Below, piece after piece: positions 9,201 to 13,568 of a stretch of 13,568 nt of DNA (its first letter is position 1; each line of letters begins with the position of its first letter). The stretch comes from CAIWXH01 sp964555675 (lineage in GTDB: Bacteria > Chloroflexota > Chloroflexia > Chloroflexales > Chloroflexaceae). A program made the translations under genes and the position numbers. The DNA lies in contig CAZKTU010000184.1 of the NCBI GenBank assembly GCA_964555675.1, forward strand, positions 1 to 13,568, in the 5' to 3' direction. A model generated the notes under the pieces. It had not been told where the DNA came from. It saw only the letters and a program-made list of their open reading frames with translations, and ran no database searches.

Positions 9201-12200
9201 CGGGGAAGGCCACGAGCCGGAAGACGACGCGGTCGGAGACGCCGAAGACGCCGCTGGCGAAGGTGTCCCAGCGGTAGGTGTAGGCGCAGCCGGTCGCGTC
9301 ACAGCCGGGGCCGCCCCGCGTCGGCAGGTTGGCCACGAGGGTGCCGCTGACCGGCACGGCGGGGCGCCAGCTGCCGCCGCCGTCGAGCGAGAACGAGGCC
9401 GCGATGCGGGCGACGGGGTCGCCGTCGCGGTCGCTGAGCCGGAAGGGGATGGCGATCTCGGGGCTGCTCAGGACCTCGGCCGAGGTGAGGCCCGGGGCGT
9501 CGGCGGTGAGGCCGGGGCGGCCCAGACTGACTGCCGGAGGGCTGGCGGGGAGGCGCGCCTCGACGCCGGCACGGTTCAGATAGAGGTAGCTCTGCTGGCT
9601 TCCCTGCGCAGTTGCGAGGTCGAGCAGGCCGTCGCGGTTGAGGTCGCCGAGGGCCAGCTGTGAGACCGCTGTGCCGAGGCCGAAAGCGCGGCCGGGGGCG
9701 AAGCTGCCCGCGCCGTCGTTCAGGTAGCGCACGAGCAGTCCGCCCTCCGAGGTCCCGTCGACGGTGCCGGTCAGGGCGTCGAGGTCGCCGTCGCCGTCGA
9801 GGTCGCCCAGGGCCAGGCCGCTGCTCCGGCCGCCGAGGCCGAAGGGTTGCCTGGCGGTGAAGCTCGCGGCGCCGTCGTTGAAGAAGGCGGTGACTGGCTG
9901 GTCTTCGCCGCTGGAGATCATGTCGAGGTCGCGGTCACCGTCGAGATCGCCCAGGGCTACGTCGTCGGCGCCCGGGGGGCCAACTACCGGCGGGCCGGCG
10001 GTGAAGCGACCGGCACCATCGTTGAGGGCGATACTCGCGGAGCCGTTGCCGAGACCCAGAGCCATGTCGAGGTCACCGTCGCCGTCCAGATCGCCCAGGG
10101 CGGGAGTGGTAGAGGTGGTCAGGGCGCTCTGGAACTCGCGGGCGCCGAAGCCGCCGCTGCCGTCGTTGCGCATGATGCTCGGCCGGCTGAACGAGCCGCC
10201 CAGGGCCAGATCGAGGTCGCCGTCGCCATCGAGGTCGCCCAGGGCGGCGCGGTACTCGCGTGAGGGGCCGACGAGGGCGCGACCGGCGTCGAAGCCGCCC
10301 GCGCCATCGCCGAAGTGAACGGCGGGCTCATCGCCCAGGCCGATCAGGTCGAGGTCGCCGTCGCCATCGAGGTCGCCGAGCAGGGTGGCACTAGCCGAGC
10401 GGCCGAAGCTGGCCCCAGGGCTAAAGCTACCCGCCCCGTCGCTCAGGAAGACCTGGTGCAGGTCGCGGATCGCATCGGAGGCCACGAGGTCGAGGTCGCC
10501 GTCGCGATCAACATCGCCGAGGGCGGTCGTATCGAGGGTGGTCGAGCGCCCGATCGGGCCCGTGTCGGGGGTGAAGACGCCGAGGCCGTTATTGCGATAG
10601 ATGCGGCTCTCGCCATCGCCGCGGCCGAGGAACATGTCCTGGTCGCCGTCGCCGTCGAAGTCGGCGACGCTGCGGCTGTCCGGCAGCGCGACGCCGAGGT
10701 CGGCGCCGGCGGCGAAGGCGCCCGCGCCGTCGTTGAGCAGCAGGGCGCTGAGCGACCCGCTGGCGAGTAGATCGGTGTCGCCGTCGCCGTCGAAGTCGGC
10801 TGCGTCGAGCCTGGAGATGAGGCGCGTAGCGGCGATAATGACCTCTTGCGCAAAGGCCCCGCCGCTGTTCAGGTAGAGCCGCCCGCCGATGTTCCCGCTG
10901 CCGCCAACGCCCGTGGCGCCGCCCGCGGCGAGATCGAGGTCGCCGTCGCCGTCGGCGTCGAGGGGCCTCACGCTCGACCAGTCGGCCGGCGGCCCGAAGG
11001 GGACCCCGGGGCCAAAACCGCCCGCGCCGTCGGCCATGTAGACGTAGCTCTGGTCACTGAGCTGGCAGAAGCCGCCCGCTGCGATTAGGTCGGGGCGGCC
11101 GTCGCCGTTCATATCGGCCACGGCCACGGCGGCGGTACGCCCGGCGCTGCCGAAGGTGCGGGAGGCGGCGAAGCCGGCCTGCCCATCGTTCAGAAAGATC
11201 TTGTTCGTGCTCGTCGCGCTACACGAGCCCTGGCCGGTGACCAGATCGCGGTCGCCGTCCTGGTCAATATCGGCGGCCACGAGGGCCAAGATGCGCTCGC
11301 TGGGCCCGCCGAAGGCCCGCACCGTGGGGAAGTTGCCGGCCCCGTCGCCCAGGTAGATGCTGCTCGTCGCCTCGTAGCGGCTGACCACGATGTCCTGGTT
11401 GCCGTCGCCGTTCAGGTCGGCGACCGTGATGGCCCGGCTGGTATTCGTGAAGCGGTCGGCCGCGGGCGGTAGGCCTTCGCCGGGGAGTTGGCGCGGGGCC
11501 AGGTAGCCGCCTGCGCCGTCGCTGAGGAAGTAGGTCGGCTGGCGCTCGGCGTTGCCGCTGATCAGGTCGGGAGCCCCGTCGCCGTTCAGGTCGCCGGCGG
11601 CCACGGGCGCAAAGTTGTCGCGGAAGCCGACGGGCCGAGGCAGGCCGAAGGCCCTGCCGCTGTTGCGGTAGAGGTAACCCTGCGCGCCGAGGGTCAGGAC
11701 GTCGAGGGCGCCGTCGTGGTCGAGGTCGGCCAGGAGGAGGTCGGTGACAAAGTCGGGCTCGCCGAAGCGCAGCGGGCCGCTCAGCGCGCCGGCGCCGTCG
11801 TTGAAGTAGATCGAGGTAGTCTGCCTGAAAGTGCCGTAGACGGCATCGAGGTCGCCGTCGCCGTCGAGATCGCCCAGGGCCACCGCGGTCACCGCCTCGG
11901 TCTGCCCGAACGGCTCGGGGGCGCCGAAGACACCCGCGCCGGTATTACGGAGTACGGCCTTGGCGTCGGCGCTGTCGGCGCCGACGATGTCGAGGTCACC
12001 ATCGCCGTCGAGATCGCCCAGGGCCGCATCGGCCAGGAAGGGTGACGCGAGGCCCACGCGCTCGAAGCCGCCCGCCCCGTCACCGAGGCGCAGGCTGCCG
12101 GCCGAGAGCATATCGAGCCGCCCGTCGCCGTCGACATCGCCGAGCTGCTCGGGGAAGAGGGCCGGCCCGACCTCGGCGAAGCTCCCTGCGCCATCATTCA

Positions 12201-12810
12201 GCCAGAGGCTTCCGCCGGTCGACGAGACGAAGTAGAACAGGTCGAGGTCGCCGTCGCCGTCGACATCGCCCAAGGCCACGTCGGGGCTGTCCACGTTGAT
12301 CGGCGGGCCGACCGTGCCGGCCAGGGTTAGGCCACCCGCGCCATCGTTGCGGTAGACCGCGGCGGGTTGCGGGGGTATGCCCAGAGCGCTGAAGCCCCGC
12401 CGGGCCACGACGAGGTCGAGGTCGCCGTCGCCATCGAGGTCGCCCAAGGCGGCATTGCTATAAAGCGCCCCGGCCTGGCCGAATGGCCGCGCGGCCAGGA
12501 GGCCGCCGCGCCCATCGCCGGGCAAGAGGGCCGAGCGGGCGTTCACCTCGGTGATGATGTCGAGGTTGCCGTCGCCGGTGAGATCGCCCACGGCCAGCAT
12601 GGTGTTGGCGGTGGTGAAGGGCTGGCGGGCGAAGGTGAGGCCGGGCAGGTCTGGGGCGGCTTGGGGGGCCGGGGCACGGGCGGGACTGGGGGACGCGGCC
12701 GCGACGGCCGGGCGCGCGGGCGTTGCCGTGAGCGAGGTCAGCAGCAGTACGATAAGGCAGACATGCAGGGCGAGGAGGCGCCCCCTGCTGGGCTGTGCGC
12801 GCTGAGCCAT
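6271..12810 (-). CDS. Secreted multidomain FG-GAP/VCBS repeat protein with CLCA-like metallopeptidase domain (interrupted by assembly gap)
   Basis: An exported protein of about 2179 codons as assembled. A Sec signal peptide has basic residues at 4, 9 and 11, a hydrophobic core at 12-28, and likely cleavage near AVAAA-S40. Residues 70-1081 hold 21 FG-GAP/VCBS repeats with DxDxDG calcium loops. Next come a beta-rich segment (about 1100-1227, possible C1170-C1175 disulfide) and a transthyretin/carboxypeptidase-regulatory-like domain (about 1228-1290). The peptidase region (about 1331-1545) has HELSH (1456-1460), Asp1467 and a possible Met-turn TAMG (Met1489). Beta domains lead to the gap (codons 1746-1779). 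After the gap come a beta domain, IPT/TIG (about 1907-1992), an immune-inhibitor-A-type MAM-like domain (about 1998-2161) and the tail VYLPALLR. The ATG at 12810 has a good ribosome site and leads straight into the signal peptide. The likely role is calcium-dependent adhesion or extracellular proteolysis. Continuity across the N run assumes its length is right. The substrate is unknown. Confidence 0.85.
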   Translation of the reverse strand: MAQRAQPSRGRLLALHVCLIVLLLTSLTATPARPAVAAASPSPARAPAPQAAPDLPGLTFARQPFTTANTMLAVGDLTGDGNLDIITEVNARSALLPGDGRGGLLAARPFGQAGALYSNAALGDLDGDGDLDLVVARRGFSALGIPPQPAAVYRNDGAGGLTLAGTVGPPINVDSPDVALGDVDGDGDLDLFYFVSSTGGSLWLNDGAGSFAEVGPALFPEQLGDVDGDGRLDMLSAGSLRLGDGAGGFERVGLASPFLADAALGDLDGDGDLDIVGADSADAKAVLRNTGAGVFGAPEPFGQTEAVTAVALGDLDGDGDLDAVYGTFRQTTSIYFNDGAGALSGPLRFGEPDFVTDLLLADLDHDGALDVLTLGAQGYLYRNSGRAFGLPRPVGFRDNFAPVAAGDLNGDGAPDLISGNAERQPTYFLSDGAGGYLAPRQLPGEGLPPAADRFTNTSRAITVADLNGDGNQDIVVSRYEATSSIYLGDGAGNFPTVRAFGGPSERILALVAADIDQDGDRDLVTGQGSCSATSTNKIFLNDGQAGFAASRTFGSAGRTAAVAVADMNGDGRPDLIAAGGFCQLSDQSYVYMADGAGGFGPGVPFGPPADWSSVRPLDADGDGDLDLAAGGATGVGGSGNIGGRLYLNSGGAFAQEVIIAATRLISRLDAADFDGDGDTDLLASGSLSALLLNDGAGAFAAGADLGVALPDSRSVADFDGDGDQDMFLGRGDGESRIYRNNGLGVFTPDTGPIGRSTTLDTTALGDVDRDGDLDLVASDAIRDLHQVFLSDGAGSFSPGASFGRSASATLLGDLDGDGDLDLIGLGDEPAVHFGDGAGGFDAGRALVGPSREYRAALGDLDGDGDLDLALGGSFSRPSIMRNDGSGGFGAREFQSALTTSTTPALGDLDGDGDLDMALGLGNGSASIALNDGAGRFTAGPPVVGPPGADDVALGDLDGDRDLDMISSGEDQPVTAFFNDGAASFTARQPFGLGGRSSGLALGDLDGDGDLDALTGTVDGTSEGGLLVRYLNDGAGSFAPGRAFGLGTAVSQLALGDLNRDGLLDLATAQGSQQSYLYLNRAGVEARLPASPPAVSLGRPGLTADAPGLTSAEVLSSPEIAIPFRLSDRDGDPVARIAASFSLDGGGSWRPAVPVSGTLVANLPTRGGPGCDATGCAYTYRWDTFASGVFGVSDRVVFRLVAFPGQGLVGGDQGRPAASATTSPFRVRGTQVRVLAGEQPAPGATVYRLRSGLALGGAPIGGARPSTTNAAGFLPGRGELGLGDRLFALAPITSTGVFTVYATSGAPTAQGVESQSVTSPGVQTLRVSPERPLILFDLLVAVEWDASRSPGYLDELSFNLRQASRYLYDFSDGQIALGAVTVSQRADDWAAADVVVQANNRVRPFATQGGVVITTTVDPERPEIIYTPGQVRMGATWNRYGTPGQNLGEDWALILAHELSHYLLFLDDAYLGLDPGGLLAPVSACTGTAMGDLYNDPSATEFIYDQAFWDANCAQTLGALSLGRTEWATLKLWYPWLNLPAATNPGPATMPFELTTVRVEPITDSLTLDDPSFLLDYAGGAISSTEARAFLLRDEQYAFDLGSPFGGQNRLIAYGARPGDRICVFDRPRGQFGCEAVSQGDDRITLRRDEAWAPLVRLTPVTSTTLELTVEGLPPGLDLRARLFPEFGEALAAAPLAEADGRYRVSFPLDDLNLAGSLQLWVEEPADEEAPRREVIVSYSAVGNPGXXXXXXXXXXXXXXXXXXXXXXXXXXXXXXXXXXAGGAPVVSTDGQMIFFTPNPASFGEGELYTIQSMAGLPPLPPGKTVIGQGHSLVATPGSPILGGSVSFQYLPNDVLVAGAREEELSIHYFDGARWETLATTRSPYFNLASAPSRGPGIYALMAGVSAPAIAAVSPPSATAGQPLSLSIAGAGFLPPSVVTLTGGTGVYTATVTAASATALVAEYPAGLPAAEYQLTVTNGDGGASAPVAFAVYPPSQARFEDSFESGAGRWSLTGEWGLVTLPAGGSALTDSPGANYNSAQPGQRRLTTATSAPFSLDGLGEPELRLRHSYVLALVGASRDEGRVEISTDGGLTWATLATFSGGGIYGPAMAALGDEWAGAAWREERISLAGYGGTARLRFSLDVDGAASDRGWAIDALSVGESAGPLLRPQVYLPALLR
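7474..7573. other. Assembly gap (100 N)
   Basis: Exactly 100 undetermined bases, a conventional placeholder, so the true length may differ. The reading frame is open on both sides, and the two sides are in the same frame only if the real length leaves remainder 1 on division by 3. The last two known bases on the right fix codon 1746 as CTN, leucine. The left flank is extremely GC-rich and includes the palindrome GGGGCCCC (7460-7467), which may explain the coverage loss. A missing domain, a frameshift or a scaffold misjoin inside the gap cannot be excluded. Confidence 0.97.
8176..8820 (-). other. Metzincin-like metallopeptidase domain resembling the CLCA N-terminal domain
   Basis: This codes for residues about 1331-1545 of the secreted protein. 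In order it shows: a helix-like ASRYLYDFSDG segment, a strand GAVTVS, ADVVVQA, IIYTPGQVRMG, YGTPG, then HELSH followed by YLLFLDDAY. His1456, His1460 and Asp1467 are the candidate zinc ligands and Glu1457 the candidate catalytic base. The 14-residue spacing from HExxH to the Asp-x-Tyr matches the HEWAHLRWGVFDEY motif that I recall from CLCA proteins. TAMG (1487-1490), SATEF, Cys1484, Cys1512 and a TEW segment follow in the order seen in CLCA domains. A snapalysin-like reading with Asp1466 as ligand, or another metzincin family, is the alternative. Confidence 0.6.
9568..12603 (-). repeat. Array of 21 FG-GAP/VCBS repeats (calcium-binding beta-propeller blades)
   Basis: Twenty-one copies of a unit centred on (L/V)(G/A)D-x-(D/N)-x-DG-x-x-D, mean spacing 49 residues (range 41-58). 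The first Asp of each copy is at 76, 124, 182, 225, 266, 314, 362, 407, 465, 514, 566, 618, 672, 717, 766, 813, 859, 907, 955, 1003 and 1056. Most copies also have a downstream LNDGAG(S/G)F-like strand. The DNA shows the same pattern as repeated GGTCGCCGTCGCC blocks on the plus strand. Copies 1-6 and 15-21 use mostly GD-L/V-D-G-D-G-D-L-D. Copies 7-14 are divergent and mostly use AD with Asn, Phe or Met variants. Confidence 0.9.
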
Positions 12811-12816
12811 ATGATG

Positions 12817-12824
12817 CTCCCCCT
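12817..12824 (-). promoter_or_regulatory. Ribosome-binding site of the FG-GAP protein gene
   Basis: The minus strand reads AGGGGGAG, 6 nt before the ATG at 12810. This strong purine-rich site supports that start codon, which also begins a good signal peptide. Confidence 0.7.
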
Positions 12825-12862
12825 GGGGCTGCGGCCCGGGCCAGTTTGTGGCTGAGAGCTTC

Positions 12863-12868
12863 AGTATA
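12863..12868 (-). promoter_or_regulatory. Candidate -10 of the FG-GAP protein gene
   Basis: TATACT on the minus strand matches TATAAT at five of six positions and would give a leader of about 46 nt. A 17-nt spacer upstream leads to TCGTCG (12891 to 12886), only three of six matches to TTGACA, so the promoter may depend on an activator. Confidence 0.45.
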
Positions 12869-12891
12869 GCTGAGGGTGGGCGGGACGACGA

Positions 12892-12925
12892 TAAGTAAAC
12901 CTACTTAACAGGATACGTAGTAGGT
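12892..12925. promoter_or_regulatory. AT-rich island with overlapping inverted repeats (candidate operator)
   Basis: Two perfect inverted repeats overlap: TAAGTA (12892-12897) with TACTTA (12902-12907), and ACCTACT (12899-12905) with AGTAGGT (12919-12925). The palindrome TACGTA (12914-12919) sits between the arms of the second. The ACCTACT arm is shared by both structures, so they are mutually exclusive. The island stands out against the GC-rich background, lies just upstream of the weak -35 of the FG-GAP gene and about 36 bp upstream of the M20 gene's -35, and could control either or both. Confidence 0.5.
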
Positions 12926-12960
12926 GGCTGAGCCGGGCAGTCGCCGACGATGCGGGTCGA

Positions 12961-12989
12961 TCAACTGGCGGGGCAGGGAGCGCTATAAT
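12961..12989 (+). promoter_or_regulatory. Promoter of the M20 hydrolase gene
   Basis: A perfect TATAAT lies at 12984-12989. A 17-nt spacer separates it from TCAACT (12961-12966), which matches TTGACA at three of six positions. The predicted start near 12996 gives a leader of about 34 nt before the ATG at 13030. Confidence 0.65.
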
Positions 12990-13016
12990 TGGCGCGCAGA
13001 ACTTCGTGTTAAGCCC

Positions 13017-13023
13017 AAAGGTG
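13017..13023 (+). promoter_or_regulatory. Ribosome-binding site of the M20 hydrolase gene
   Basis: AAAGGTG lies 6 nt before the ATG at 13030. An in-frame GTG at 13021 overlaps this site, so the ATG is the better start. Confidence 0.55.
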
Positions 13024-13029
13024 TCACCC

Positions 13030-13568
13030 ATGAACCCCACCGAGCAGCGTGTGCTCGCCGCGATCGACGAGGCCGGCCTGCTGGCGGCCCTGGCCGAGCT
13101 GGTGGCCGTCCCCAGCCTCGACGGCACGCCCGAGGAGTACCGGGCCCAGGAGCTGGCCGCGGCGATCATGGCCCGCAGCGGGCTGGCGGTCGAGACCTGG
13201 GAGCTGGACCTGCCGGCGCTCTACGCCCACCCTGACTGTAGCTGGGAGGTGCCGCGCGAGCGAGCCTTGGGCGTGGCCGGGGCGATCGGCGCGGACGAGG
13301 GCGGGCGCAGCCTGATCTTCAACGGGCACCTGGACGTGGTGCCTGCGGGGGAGCTTGCGAACTGGCGCTACCCGCCCTGGCAGGCGACTGTGGCCGACGG
13401 GCGGGTCTACGGGCGGGGCGCGGTCGACATGAAGGGCGGGGTGTGCTGCGCGATCTTCGCGGCGAAGGCCATCCACGACGCAGGCGTGCGGCTCAAGGGT
13501 CGCCTGACGGTGCAGACGGTGATCGGCGAGGAGGATGGCGGCCTCGGCACGCTCGACGCGGTGCTGCG
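13030..13568 (+). CDS. M20 family metallohydrolase (ArgE/DapE-like deacylase or peptidase), 3' end beyond window
   Basis: The first 179 codons of a gene that runs off the window; the last two bases (CG) begin an Arg codon. The M20 metal-site signatures are visible: NGHLDVVPAG with His100 and Asp102 (the Asp that orients the ligand His), GRGAVDMKGG with bridging Asp133, and GEEDGG with Glu167 (catalytic base) and Glu168 (metal ligand). These belong to di-zinc or cobalt hydrolases that cleave amide bonds of N-acyl amino acids or small peptides. The visible part is intact up to the edge; such enzymes are usually 380-450 residues, so roughly 60% is missing, including the dimerisation domain and the last ligands. 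There is no signal peptide, so it is cytosolic. Substrate (acetylornithine, succinyl-diaminopimelate or another) cannot be told from this part. It has its own promoter and is divergent from the secreted FG-GAP gene. Confidence 0.9.
   Translation, partial: MNPTEQRVLAAIDEAGLLAALAELVAVPSLDGTPEEYRAQELAAAIMARSGLAVETWELDLPALYAHPDCSWEVPRERALGVAGAIGADEGGRSLIFNGHLDVVPAGELANWRYPPWQATVADGRVYGRGAVDMKGGVCCAIFAAKAIHDAGVRLKGRLTVQTVIGEEDGGLGTLDAVL

Noticed and set aside
9568..12603. Possible CRISPR array or DNA-level satellite because of regularly spaced GGTCGCCGTCGCC blocks
   Set aside because: The spacing is in codons (41-58 residues), the 'spacers' are coding and conserved as propeller strands, and the repeats encode DxDxDG loops.

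Overview
The window is very GC-rich DNA with strong third-position GC bias, densely packed with four protein-coding genes on both strands. It contains one 100-base run of N (7474-7573), which has the look of a scaffold-gap placeholder. The gene types suggest a member of the Chloroflexota, possibly class Chloroflexia: a giant cyclase-ATPase-TPR protein, an Uup-type ABC-F ATPase and a secreted FG-GAP protein ending in VYLPALLR. That assignment is an inference from family knowledge, since there is no rRNA or marker gene to settle it.

Layout. 1-82: a short intergenic block with three near-identical GC-rich 17-bp repeats that can form hairpins, just beyond the 3' end of the first gene. 82-2007 (-): an Uup-type ABC-F ATPase that acts on the ribosome. 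2008-2102: a 95-bp divergent promoter region. One perfect inverted repeat lies where the -35 of both promoters should be, and the ABC-F transcript looks leaderless. 2103-6263 (+): a 1386-residue protein with two class III cyclase domains, a STAND/AAA-type ATPase and about ten TPRs. This is the domain order of mammalian soluble adenylyl cyclase (ADCY10), and the catalytic residues are split between the two cyclase domains as they are there. 6271-12810 (-): a convergent gene only 7 bp away. It encodes a secreted protein of about 2180 residues with 21 calcium-binding FG-GAP/VCBS repeats, a transthyretin-like domain, a metzincin-like peptidase domain resembling CLCA proteins, an IPT/TIG domain and a MAM-like domain. 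The gene is interrupted by the assembly gap. 12811-13029: a 219-bp divergent regulatory region with an AT-rich island of overlapping inverted repeats and a perfect TATAAT. 13030-13568 (+): the first 179 codons of an M20 (ArgE/DapE-like) metallohydrolase, cut by the window end.

The genes do not form an obvious operon. They lie in alternating orientations, so each pair shares either a divergent promoter region or a convergent end. The most notable items are the ADCY10-like pseudoheterodimeric cyclase and the fusion of a CLCA-like metallopeptidase to what reads as three seven-bladed beta-propellers. No tRNA, rRNA, CRISPR array, insertion sequence or phage gene was seen. No stretch longer than 300 bases lacks a gene.
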